DNA of 64,000 nt from Mucor racemosus (taxonomy: Eukaryota; Mucoromycota; Mucoromycetes; Mucorales; Mucoraceae): the NCBI GenBank assembly GCA_027405735.1, contig JAPEHQ010000007.1:1017001-1081000 (forward strand). Direction: 5' to 3'. Positions 47,401 through 58,815 of this stretch are shown in pieces (position 1 is the stretch's first letter; each line of letters begins with the position of its first letter). The position numbers and the translations under genes are program-made. Below the pieces are notes generated by a model, which saw only the letters and a list, made by a program, of their open reading frames with translations, made no database searches and was not told the origin of the DNA.

Positions 47401-48658
47401 TCATGCGCTGTAATGCTGCATTTACATTGGTTGAAATGTACAATTTAGCAGCGTCTTAATTACGCTAAATAATGTAAAGCCTTGAAAATCCTTTCTACGT
47501 GTTGTTTCTCTCTTTTTGTTTTTATATTCCCACAAGGGTATATTCACCGTTTGATAAGGCATATCGGACTATCAAGCTGGTATTCTTTTCTTGTATCTGA
47601 ATACACATTCTAACATAATGGACTAATGTTTTTAATATAGGTAGCAGTCGTTATATATATTAATATTAGAGACTGATATTTTCATTTAACCGCATTCTAA
47701 GATCAAATATTATTATTTGCTACTGCAATATTATTGGACGTATTTCTTGATTACCAGATCAAATCGAAGGCAGTGATATTTATATCTACTCAATAAAAAG
47801 CTAGAACTGGCTACAAACCCACGAAATGTTCCAGAAAAGCGATAAAATTTCAAATGATATAGAAACAAAAAAAAAAGATTAATCTAATGGTTTGTCTAAT
47901 AACTATAGTTTTGATCGTAGCTACTGTATATTTGAAAACAAATCTTTTTATAGCTGACAATCGTAAACTAAAATAGTAAGTCTAAAGAAGGTTAATTTAT
48001 TTAAATTTTATGTGTGGTAAAGTAACATCTATAATATTATATTTGGCTTGCATATAAATTTAAGCATTACGTGTTATTCAAGTTTATGCTCTAGCAAACC
48101 ATTGTTGCTGTACACATTATAGCCATAAATATTTTTACAAATGATGATAATTGTAAATATATTGGCTCTTGCATGTATTGCTCTACATCAACAACGTATT
48201 GAATTGTATTATTGTCTATATAATCTATATTTATAAAAGCAAATGTAATTTAAAAACCCATTATTCCAGTAAAAAATGCAATGAAATTTTAAGAACGGCA
48301 CAATGCTCATGTACAAATCAATTCGTGCCCATACGATCATCTCATTATGCTTATGGTCAGATTTTATTATTATGCACAAATAGGGATAATGATATGCGTA
48401 TGATGAGCAATTCTGACTATTATACACACATGGAATTAATGTCATGCACACGAAAAAAATTTATAATTCTGCATATACAGGGTTAGCGTTGTGTTCGTGA
48501 GCAGTCTCTTTTGTTGTGCCCATGTGCATCAATCTTGTTATCTTTTTAGCCATATTCAGTGGGCACAACAGCTCAGCCAGGCTATAGTTTGCAGCTCACC
48601 TGGGCACAACGAAATCATCTCATGAAGCACAGGTCGGCCGTAGTGGTGCCTTGAATTG
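47401..48658. other. AT-rich spacer with a GTTGTGCCCA inverted repeat
   Basis: No supported gene. The 10-bp GTTGTGCCCA (48513-48522) is followed by its perfect complement TGGGCACAAC at 48560-48569 and again at 48601-48610, all within 100 bases and close to the 3' end of the gag-like fragment. This could be a remnant of a transposon terminus or a hairpin. Confidence 0.4.
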
Positions 48659-49402
48659 TCAGCAAGAAATTATAGGATGTTTCTCAATTAGCTTTCTTGT
48701 CCAATCAGCCATGCTAGTTGACACCTTAGGCTTAATAATGCGTTTCCGATTTAACTCAACGTTAATGGATCTTGATTCCAAGGCATCCTCAAATTGAGTA
48801 AGACAAGCATCCATACTTTGGAAAGTAAATTTTTTTGTATTAAATTTATGGCCTTCCCATTGCATAAATAGAGTATCAGAGGATGGAACCATAGTTAATT
48901 CACTATTTGTAACATGATTATTATTAGCTACATTCCCAAATAACAAATAATAATTGTCTTTTGCCAATCTTAATTGACGTTGCAAAAAACTTACTTGAGT
49001 AGCAATATCGCTTTTCAAATGGTGTTGAATCGAAAGAGTAGTAGCTTTGAACAATTTAACCCTAAGAAGCTGGATTTCTGTCAACATGCGTGCTTGATGT
49101 TCTTTCCCCAAAGAAGAGCATTCATCAACCTCGGGTTGTAAATCTAATTCACTATTGCTTATAACCGTGTCATTATTATAGTGATGAGGAGGGGAGTCCT
49201 CACTCAATTCCCTAGTAATACGAGCGTCTTCGCTCCAAGTATTACCTTCAACGTGCAGAGCATCATCATTGCTCAATGCATTGTTACCACTTTGCCCCGA
49301 AGACAAAGATAATTCCATATCAAGATTTATAATATCCGAAGATACAAACTAATTAATGGTAAAAGTAGTACCGGTAGTTGTTTGTTTGATGTTGCTGTTC
49401 AT
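48659..49402 (-). pseudogene. Retrotransposon gag-like gene, broken by an in-frame stop
   Basis: The main open stretch is 219 codons (48659-49318). It has an acidic Ser/Asn-rich N terminus, a long coiled-coil-like helix (about 75-120), and a C-terminal half with LFMQWEGHKFNTKKF, then ACLTQFEDALESRS and KRIIKPKVSTSMADWTRKL, the W/F-F-x-x-C-L-x-x-F-E pattern of gag proteins of fungal LTR retrotransposons. Upstream, in the same frame and with no other stop, a short ATG-initiated segment begins at 49402 and is separated by one TAG (49349-49351), so the original ORF was probably longer and is disrupted. No protease, RT or integrase follows, so it is a fragment or a domesticated gag. The gag assignment is by pattern only. 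Confidence 0.45.
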
Positions 49403-49699
49403 GTTACCATGTCTAAAATAAAATAAATAAGATGAATTTGTGTAATAAAAGTTTTTAGGTGGATTAAAAAAATGGAATTTTAAAATGGTCTATATAAATA
49501 ATCTTGTCAGAATATTAAACTTTCATCAATAACACATCCTTTAGATGTATTTATTCACATCAATTATAACTACTACTAGGGTTGTTGTTTTACAATATAA
49601 TAATATGATGTAAATCAATGATCTGCATTGATTTACTATAACACTACTAATTATAGTCTGAGACCTTGGATGATATGAAATCTATGATGAGTATTGACA

Positions 49700-52390
49700 C
49701 AACAACCAACAATCAACCTTCATCAATCCAGTGATCACCAGCTTATAATAACAAGAATAATATTTATAAGCATATTATCCATGATATGTCAGAAGTTTAC
49801 CCAGATGTAGAAATCCAGGAACAACTATTGAAGTCCAACATGGCATGACATTTAGTAACTCATACTTGCAGTAAATTACGATGTTATTTACTAAAATAAA
49901 AAAAAATATAAAAAATAAAAGCAGTAGAAGTACAATTATAATCAGCTAAAGTTTTTATTACAAAAGATTTCTGAAGAGTTAAAATAATTGAAAGGTATGA
50001 GGGTATTTATAGTGATTTGAAGAACTTGGATACCATCAGACTTGAATGGATGTATATTTAGTAATCTTTCAGTTTTGAGTACATTGTTATTGATTTGATA
50101 TTTTAAGGGGTAAATTGTGTAGAGCATTGACCATAAGGGATTGTATGTCAAGTGTGACAATATCGACCTTTTGGGAAATGGTTGTTTTTGTTTATTTCTG
50201 TTATGTCTATTTTATGTAACCTTGATTTTTAAGGGGTAGTTTTTATATGCTTGAATCTTATTTATATTGATAGTGCAACTACGATATAGATGAGTAGTTG
50301 ACTAAATTGATATCTTTGTTTATTATCATTATTGATTTGGATAGAATCCTGTTTTGATATATATGTCATTTGTGTAATTGATTGCGCCGTGATCAAGGGT
50401 GCTATCATCTACACGACATGTATGGTTCAAAAAGGGTATTTCATATTTTTAGCATGCGTTTGTTATTGTGTTCAATTGAAGCGTTTGTTTATTATCGTTG
50501 TTCACATTTCAAGTGGCATCATATTTTATGAGCGACACTTGAAATTTAGGTTGTTTTATTTTTATCAAGCGTTTTTAGTATGTAATTCCACTGCAATACT
50601 AAATGTCATACATAACCACTAGTATTAACAGCGACTATCAGGAACATTCAGGAACAATTCGTAGCAATGAAATATAAGCAATCCTACATCTTATTCAAAT
50701 GATACAATCACAGATTCCCAATTCCACAAATTCCATTGTATATGATTTGTTCCCAAATCATATCAAGTACCTCAATACCCGGCAATTCATTAATAATATT
50801 AATAATCATATAACTAGAAAACATATAAATACGAAGCATCAATGAATTAATAAAATGTATCTTTTAGCAGAGTATTTTTATATTAATATCTTTTGATATA
50901 ACAATCCACTTTTGTTTTTAGTCCAAAATTACGGATCATTACATTTCGGATGATTTCTAAATGAGTTTCGAATGTTTCCGACCAATAATGTGTCGGATTA
51001 CGTCAATTTTTTAAAGATGATGTACCTTTCCTCTATGGATTATTACTCTTTCCAAAAATATAAGAGGCAATACTCGAATATTAGCGCAATTGGCCTAATA
51101 TTGACCAAAATTGACCTAAAATCGATTGTAAAAATTAAGCATCTAAATTGAAATGTTGATTTTTTGTATTCACAAGGTAGGTCCAGCGGATCGTTACTCT
51201 GTATTTTTAGTTTCAGCAAAAAATATTGATTTTTCGTCGAGATAATCAGAAAAATAGCTTATACTACTGCTTAACTTTATGGTAACTGGGTTTCAAAATC
51301 GATTTAATAACAAATCCACCAGAAAATGATCAAAAAAACAAAATCGTTTTGTAGCTCATGAACTGTAAAGTAATCAGACCTAGTGTATTAAATGATTTTT
51401 GTACAGTTTTAAGTTTTGCATCCATTTATATAAAATTTGAAAAGCTTTTTTACATAAAATTTTGCGCAAAATGCAATTGAAATTTTGGAGATTTTTTGAA
51501 GATACACATCACCTTTTATAAGCATATTTAAAATATAATAAACTGAAATGATGTGCAAAAAAATTATCTATCGATCGAGCTATTGCTGAATCTTTTAGCT
51601 GCATTTTCTGTAGAGAAAACAAGATTTTTGCCCAAATTTTTTTCTGTTTCAGAATTTGGGATGAGGGTATACAAGGGGAAAATTGAGGCTAGAGATGAGG
51701 GTGTCTCTTTGTACACATTTTTGAGGATATCTCCACGAAAAATCGATATTTTAAAAAACTCTAAATTGGGCCTGAGAGAGCTTAACGAGCTTAATGACAT
51801 GAATGCAAAAAAAATGTTGCTCAATTTAACCAATATTTTGAAACCTACTACAGAAATGCCAAAAAAATGAAAAAAAAATAAAAGTGCTCAGAATTTTTTT
51901 ACGTTAAAATATGTTATAGAGCGCTTTAAAACAAGTAAGTTTTATTATTAAAAAGTGCTAGTATAGCTTATTTTTTTCTAGAGATATGAAGCCTCAAAGT
52001 TTTCAATCCATTAGCAGTGAAATACGCGTAAAAAATCTGAAACCTTAGCACTGAAAAATTAATACCAACTGTAAAAAGTAGGATATTTTTGGATACTTAT
52101 TTTTGAATTAAAGCTGAACATCTTAGGAACATTGTCATATAATTTTTTCTTGGTGTTATTTAATGAAAAAGAAAGTTGAGCAGGGATGAAAAGTGAGACC
52201 CAGTTTTTAAGGAAAATGCAGTAAATTTTACGCGTTTTTGAGTCTTCCGTGAGATATAAAATAAATTTAGGAACAGGTAACATAATGCGATCGATTTATA
52301 TCTATTTTTTAATGTCTAGGGTATATCCTAAAACCTGTTTAGAGTGGGGTTAGTTGTAGAAGATATGATACGTTCCGATTTCAAAGACAA
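49700..52390 (+). repeat. Dispersed repeat family 1, copy C (split by a solo-LTR-like insertion)
   Basis: 49700-49781 and 50909-52390 together are collinear with copy A (3881-5400): CAACCTTCATCAATCCAGTG near 49709, then after the insertion CACTTTTG and AGTCCAAAATTACGGATC (50920-50937), GATTTTTCGTCGAGATAATC near 51229, the RVYKGKIEAR-coding block at 51553-51870, and TTACGCGTTTTTGAGTCTT near 52228. The insertion at 49782-50903 is described separately. Confidence 0.75.
49782..50903. mobile_element. Putative solo LTR with 5-bp target duplication
   Basis: A 1122-bp sequence that begins TGATATG, ends ATAACA (TG...CA termini), and is flanked by ATCCA on both sides (49777-49781 and 50904-50908). Copies A and C of the host repeat align on either side, and copy A shows the single ATCCA in an uninterrupted CATATTATCCACC, so this is a proven insertion. 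Size, TG/CA ends and a 5-bp duplication fit a solo LTR left by recombination between the two LTRs of a Ty3- or Copia-type element. It carries no recognisable ORF. A non-autonomous DNA element is less likely because no longer terminal inverted repeats were seen. Confidence 0.75.
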
Positions 52391-52633
52391 AATTAATTAT
52401 TTTGTACATGTATTCAACCCTTTATATTGGTTTTAATAGTGTTTATTTCTCTTTTTTTGAATTGGTTCAACTCTAATATTCACAAGGACGGGCCATTGAT
52501 AGTCTTAAAAACCATATCGTACGTCTCGGAGACGCGAGCATGAAACATAGTAAAAGTAACCTGCAAATACGCCGCAACAGTTTGTTATTTAAAAATCAAA
52601 TGGAATGCATATTTCGCAAATTAGCTATTTTTA

Positions 52634-55600
52634 TTATGCACTAAAATTAGATATGACATCTTGAAGAGATTGATGCCAAGAAGGCACACTTTCAAGTACC
52701 TTTAAACGATTTTCACAAATACTCATTAGTCTTTTAAGGCATTTCTCACTCAGTTCATCGTCATTAATTTCTACTGTGGTTTTAGTTTTGATTCCTGGAA
52801 TGTGTGCTTGATTGCTTGTAGATGGATGCCACCGAAGATAATACCAAATAACTTGGAATAGAATGTCACCTAAATCTTTTGCCGACATGAATGGAAGTAC
52901 TTGGTAAGAATCCACCAGAAACTTGGGTAGAACCTAACGAATTTGGGAAGTAATTATTTTTAGTGTTTGATTAGCATGTGTAGATGGTTTAACCTACAGG
53001 TTTGAGTAATAATATGAGCCTTGTAGTTTCCTCTAGTTGTGTGGCAAATCGAAGAGCAGTTGGTACACTGATAACCTCCTTCATGTGCCAAAATACTATA
53101 AAGTATACTAATATACTTCGAACTATTTCGTTTGCTGATGATGAATGTTGGTTTTGAACAGATGTATATTTTTCAAATATGAGAAATAAAACAGGATGGT
53201 CCTTGAAAGCATTTCCAATATCGATATCGCAGTGATATGGAATATTTTTTGGTAATACATCATCGTATGAATCTAACGGAACTGTATTTGGTGACCATAT
53301 CGATGTTAATCGAGAGAGAATATGAAAACTGATGTCTTGGAATTGCTCTATTATATAAAATGCAAAAGTTATGAATTGAAGACGAAGAAAACGTATATAA
53401 TTATGTTAATCATTACCTGATGAAACATTCGGTAACTCGCCAAACTGGAAAAACAGAGCAGCTGTTCTCTCAATATTATCTACATAAATTTTATCTCTTA
53501 CATCAAATTCTTCTTCTGTCAAGAACTCAATTGTTGTAACAAATTGAGGAGGCTTTCTTATTTGATATGCTTGTTGGGGTATAAACTTTTCGTTTTCTTC
53601 TTGACGCACTTTATCAAACAAGCTTAATTTTTCTTGCTGCAATGCATTGACATCAATTGAAGGGAAAATCTCGAGCGCACCTCCTAAAATACAGTCTATG
53701 GCAAATGACAGCATAGTTTTTGCTATATCTGGATGTTGACAACAATGAGCAATTAACCTCTGTTGTTCATCAACTACTGAAATCTCTTCCTCTTGACCAA
53801 ATCGAAGGTAACGACCTTTAATATGTCTGAACCATGCATCCATGAGTAATTTAGAGATGGTTTGAGGGTCACAACCATCAACATGAGCACTGTTTTCCCA
53901 GAAATGAGAGTTTGTCAAGACTCGATAACCCATCGCTCTGCATTCCATGGAAGGGTGATTTAAAAACAATAACAGCACTTGTCTCCAATGGCTAGTAAGG
54001 TAGGCTTGGAATGCATGAAAGCCAGGCTGTTGTTGTGGTGTAGAATTATCAGGTGGTTCAAACAACATGGCTAAATTGGCCAATATCTTTTCTATATTAA
54101 CAGAACCTTCACTATCAGCAATATGCATTGCAATTGCTTTTGAAAAAATATTTTCCAATACAAGTCTAGGTAAATCAAGGTTAATACAATTGTTAGATAA
54201 AAAGTGGTTATAACTTTACTGAAAGATGCCGGGCCATTTTGATTCAGCAGATGATACAAGATTCAAGGCTAAATAGCGAGCTCCTAATGAGGAGTTCAAG
54301 TCTGTTGGTCTGTCTAATCGAGTGATTAATTGTACAAACATGTCAACTGCTATTTCCTTTGATTCTCCATCTTTTAAAACCACCAACTGCAATAAAAATA
54401 ATGGAATTTTGAGATCGTCTACCCCTCGTTGTTGTTTAGATGAAGAGGAGGAAACAATCGATATTGTCCATTGTACTAGATCAACTGATGTAGGTTTTAA
54501 ATCTAATTGCTCAAATGAAGGCTTGAGTGTATCTATAATTGATTTATCACCAGTCTATTTAAATGTTTTTAGAAATACAGGTTCTGTTTATATATAAACT
54601 AGATTCTTACAGGTATAAGATATGTCAAGTTTAATCGTGTATCATGAGCTAATGTATCCAGCATGATTGCTACATCCATTGCATGTTTCATAATTAATCC
54701 TTTGGAATCAAATGCGATTGTAGTCAACCAACGAGGAAATACACTTGCTAAATCTTGAATTCCATCAAAATCAGATATTTTTATAAGCGAGTTTTTTGTA
54801 GTTTTTTCATATAGAAATACAGTGCCGGCGGTATCTTTTTCTAAAAGGCGAGTAAATATAGTCGACCAAGACTCTAAATAGATAATTGAGTAAATATGTC
54901 TATATCGATGAAAAAGGTGTAATAGGAGAATCAAGTCGAGATTACTTACGTTCGAATAATGCGGGTGAAGTTTTAGGTAATGTTAATAGATACCCCAACG
55001 TAAACCGTTGTAAATCTAAGAATTCAGGAGAAATAAACGTTAAGGAGATATTTTGCTTGTCAAATACTTATATGCAATTTTTAATTACTTGAAGATAATG
55101 GTGCGTTATCTTTGATCCAAATTAAATATTGATTGAAAAGATCTACAACAGATTGCACTACAAGTTGCATTTGTTGCCCTTGAAGTAAATGTTGAAATAA
55201 ATGATCACTGATATGAACGATGTCATTATCACTAAAACACAAAACAAGATTTAGGGAGACGTGGGGTATTGATATATTTAAACATATTAAATTTTACCTG
55301 TTACTGATCCCTAAGTATGGATTACCATACGAGGCAAATCCAAGAATCAGATACTCATGAAGACGACGGGTTACTAATTGAGGTAATTTTTCACCAATTA
55401 GACATAGTAACCAGCCCATTTCTGATGTCTCCTTCTTAACAAGCTTATTATAATATGATATAGTTAGTTTCCGTTTGATCCGAATCCCCCCCCCCCTTTT
55501 TTTTTTTTTACAATAGAATCTTACATCAAACAAAGTGTCAAGAGAACTGTATCATAAAATTGTGTGGGGTTTTTTTTAATTAATACAAATTTGTTAATTG

Positions 55601-56054
55601 AATCTTCATTTACAATAACTGGTTTTTCTGTTTTACCTTGTGATTTTTGTGGCTTCTTGAAATGATATACAATTTGTCATTAAATCAACTAATGCTTGAT
55701 TTACGGGATCTGACATGTCTAGTTACAGTAATTTAGAATACATTATACGATCATCTCCTTAATGATGCAAGATGTGTACCTGTGGGCGTTGTTGATTTTC
55801 TCAATTTTAATGTATTATAAATCCACTATAATGTAACATGCCAAAATGCATTCATGAGCAAGATAAAAATTTCAATAGAAAATCGAAAAGCTTACAGTAG
55901 TTATTCCATCGCAATCATGTGCCATGTATCGTTTTAGCTTTCGAATAGCTAAAACAAGAGATTTTTGATCATTATTGAGACTTTTTGAAGGTTTGCATGA
56001 TATAACAGCATTTGATAAACTCTCAAGCTCTTTGATCGAGCATAATTGCAACAT
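52634..56054 (-). CDS. INTS5: Integrator complex subunit 5-like protein
   Basis: Twelve exons on the minus strand: 55896-56054, 55780-55825, 55637-55718, 55525-55546, 55298-55443, 55089-55231, 54950-55066, 54611-54873, 54220-54554, 53417-54165, 52998-53347 and 52634-52933; 903 residues in frame. An all-helical, repeat-like protein without catalytic motifs. Three segments match animal INTS5 by pattern: SLDTLFD..ETSEMGWLLCLIGEKLP (a VDALLD..W-hh-IG block), the RKPPQF region, and DIDIGNAFKDHPVLFLIFE near residue 730, which parallels RDLRIGRRFREQPLLFELL. The order is conserved and the length is near the animal 1019. INTS5 forms the INTS2-5-8 shoulder of Integrator, which cleaves nascent snRNA, enhancer and promoter-proximal RNAs and recruits PP2A. 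Exon 4 is 22 bases. It diverges from the FET-like gene 190 bases away. Confidence 0.75.
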
Positions 56055-56243
56055 GGTAAATGAATGAAAAAGTATAACAATCAATGGGAAAGCGCGTCAC
56101 CTGAACTATACGGGTTTATGCTATAGTTTCAACACTACATACTATACATAGGCCCCGGATTCATTGGGTAAATGCTAGAAAAAGTTTTTCAATTTCTTTT
56201 TCTTTTTTCCTAAATATTCATTTTTGAAAACCATATATAAAAA
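56055..56243. promoter_or_regulatory. Bidirectional promoter between INTS5-like and FET-like genes
   Basis: 189 bases separate the two ATGs (56054 minus, 56244 plus). The middle is less AT-rich (GGGAAAGCGCGTCACCTGA and CCCCGGATTCATTGGG), unlike the surrounding AT-rich DNA; ATTGG at about 56161-56165 reads as CCAAT on the minus strand. TATA-like ATATATAA lies just 5' of the plus-strand start. Co-regulation is inferred from the arrangement. Confidence 0.55.
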
Positions 56244-57632
56244 ATGCCAGGATCAAGAGAAGACGGACAAGGATATCAGCAGTGTAAATTTACGATTTAA
56301 ATACATATATGTTTTATTATATATAAAAAAAAAAAAAACGGTTTTTTTTCATATAAAAAACATTACTTTTTTTTTTTAATTTTCATAAAATAATTTGCCT
56401 GACACTATTTATCATATAAAGATAACAGCGGATATCAGCAACATGGCAGTGGTGGTGATTATGATTCATATGGTGGTGGAAGAAGTGGTGGAAATGGAGG
56501 AGGATACAGAGATCGTGGTTACGGAAGACAAAATGATCGCTATGGCAACCAAGACTCCAGATATGATAATAAGCCCGCAGTAAATGAGAGTGGTAACGAT
56601 AGCAACCAAATAGATTAATTGATTTGGCAAGATTTCATTTATTTCTAATGCGATAATTAGGTATTCATCGAATTGAGGACACCGTTTATATCAGCAATTT
56701 ACCTCAAGAAGTTACTGAAGAAAAACTTGCTGAGCATTTTGGTTCTATTGGTATCATCAAAACCGATAAAAAATTGAGAAAACCCAAAAGTAAGTTTAAA
56801 CATAATGCCGTAATTATTACAATTGTTTATTAATTTAAAATATTTCTTAGTTTGGATTTATGTCGATAAAACCACTAATCTTCCCAAGGGCGATGGTAAA
56901 AAGAATAAAAATATACAATTAAATGCATGTATATTAATATCAATGCATAGCCACTTTAACTTATGATGATCCCCCTTCTGCTGACGCCGCCATTGAATGG
57001 TTCGGCGGTAAAGAATTTATGGGAAATACTATCCAAGTTACCAAGGCTGAAAGAAAGATGACTATTCCTCGTAAGTAAAACATGTAAAGAATTTGGAATT
57101 TGGAATTTGTTTATTGATTTCAATTATAGCTGAAAGAGGTTCAGGTGGTGGAGGTTTTGATCGCCGTGGTGGTGGAGGCGGCGGTAGAGGTGGATTCCGC
57201 GATCAACATGGTGGAGGCGGTGGAAGAGGTGGTGGAGGAATGGGTAACAGAGAACCTAGAGAAGGTGATTGGACCTGTGATGGGTAAGTTTTGTTCTAGC
57301 GAGAAATCAATATATTTTTATTCATAAATGTGTCGCAATTTAGTTGTAGTGCCAATAATTTCTCTAGAAGAGATGAATGTTTTAAATGTCATGCATCAAG
57401 ACCTGGTGGAGCTGGTAACAGTGGTAGTAGCAGAGGCAGTAGTAGTAGAGGCGATAGAGGAGATAGAGGTAGTGGTGGAAGTGGATATCGTGGTGGTAAT
57501 GATCGTTCAGATAGTAGAAGAGACCGCCATGAAGACCGCTCAGATAGTAGACGTGATTATAACAGTGGAAGAGGTAGTCGTGATGATTACCGTAAAGATA
57601 ATAGACATGAGAGACGTGATCGTCCTTATTAA
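56244..57632 (+). CDS. FET-family (FUS/EWS/TAF15-like) RNA-binding protein
   Basis: Seven exons, 56244-56283, 56422-56592, 56661-56789, 56851-56895, 56951-57070, 57130-57283 and 57344-57632, give 315 residues. Order of domains: a Gly/Tyr/Gln-rich low-complexity N terminus ([16 protein letters not shown]), an RRM at about 71-165 ([52 protein letters not shown]), an RGG-rich block, a RanBP2-type zinc finger (W-x-C-x2-C-x3-N-F..C-x2-C, about 214-237), and a second Arg/Gly/Ser/Asp tail. The RRM text closely follows FUS, including the IGIIKT turn and the DDPPSA-AI-WF-GKEF run. FET proteins couple transcription and splicing of RNA polymerase II transcripts and phase-separate. It is shorter than animal FUS because the prion-like part is compact. 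Confidence 0.88.
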
Positions 57633-58815
57633 ATTATCGAGTTTATTTGCTTAAATAATGAAAAAACAACGATGCCACGACACTATATTGTCGCACTACT
57701 AAATTAAAAAAAAAAAAAAAATCGCACACTCCTCACAGAATCTTATAAAAATTACAATTTTACACTTTTTATTTTCATTAAATAAAAATGACATGTTAAA
57801 CTCAACATGTTGAGGTACAATTTACCTGCATTAAACATATCATAATCATCTCTTGAACCAACAATAATATTATTTAAAAGCTCTTATAAATTTCAAGTGC
57901 TACCGTTTTTTTTTCGCAGATGAATCGTTTCTATTTTTGGAATTCACACTATTTCTTGTTTGCCACACTTCGCACGGTAACCACGAGATGTTGAAGAAAT
58001 TGAGTTGTAATTAACACAAGTGAAGATACCTCAATTGGGTTTTCAAAAGCAAAGTGTTGATAGATGATTATCAAGCAAGAATCAATCAATGCAGTTAATG
58101 TATATTTTTAACATTGAAAAAAAGATATAGAGATGCTATCTTTATCAACGACATTTTGATTATAAAGAATATATAGAGAATTAAGGAGTAAAACTGATTT
58201 TTTAGCAGCTGTATGTTGTATATTTATAAATTGGGAGCCTTCCTATTAGGGCTATTTTGCGAGTTAGAAAACGAGAGGATTTCGTTTATTGTTCGTTAAC
58301 AGCCCAGTGTTGTGTTCCCTTTGAATTTATTAGATGTTGATATCTCTTCCTGTTCTTTTCCCCTCCTTTTTTTTTTTACTTCTCCTCTTCTTTCTTTCTT
58401 TCTTATTTCATCCTACTCCTCTTTCTTTTCTTTCTTTCTTTCTTTCTTCCTCCTCCCCCTTGTTTGGCGTGTGTTGTTGTTGTTGTTTGATTTACCAATC
58501 CTTTTTGTATCTCAACATTTCCCCCCTTGATTTTACACAAAATTTATATATACATTTCGCTCACTTGTTCAAATCAGTTGCAACACTACACACAAAAAGA
58601 AAATCACCCCCCTCTTCTCTTTTATCATTCAATTTTTTATATAAAATACACAAATTTTGAATTTTAAATTTTCTCCCCTTTTTTTTTCATTTTTTTTTTT
58701 TTTTTTTTTTTGTTGCAAAACTAACTTGCATCTCAAAAAAACTGAAAAATTTATAAAAATCCGCTCTTCTTGTTTGAATTCATTTTTCTTTCTTTCTTCT
58801 TTATAAATCATTATA
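57633..58815. other. Spacer with the long pyrimidine-rich cyclin leader
   Basis: No coding region supported. From about 58330 to 58815 the plus strand is rich in C/T blocks (TTCTTTCTTTCTT, T17-type runs at about 58695-58711), the usual look of a strong fungal promoter and 5' leader. Open frames there are low complexity and rejected. An A tract lies at about 57705-57720. Confidence 0.4.

Noticed and set aside
48169..48486. 105-codon ORF overlapped by an 80-codon antisense ORF
   Set aside because: Open in both directions with AT-rich codons and no motif; treated as chance.
50332..50622. 96-codon ORF inside the solo-LTR-like insertion
   Set aside because: Hydrophobic AT-rich translation without a recognisable domain; LTRs often contain chance ORFs.
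49402..50903. Reading the gag-like gene and the LTR-like insertion as one retrotransposon
   Set aside because: The LTR-like sequence has its own target duplication within repeat copy C on both sides, so it is an independent insertion.
58312..58660. Ser/Phe-rich ORFs in the cyclin leader
   Set aside because: Low-complexity reading of CT tracts upstream of a well-supported start.
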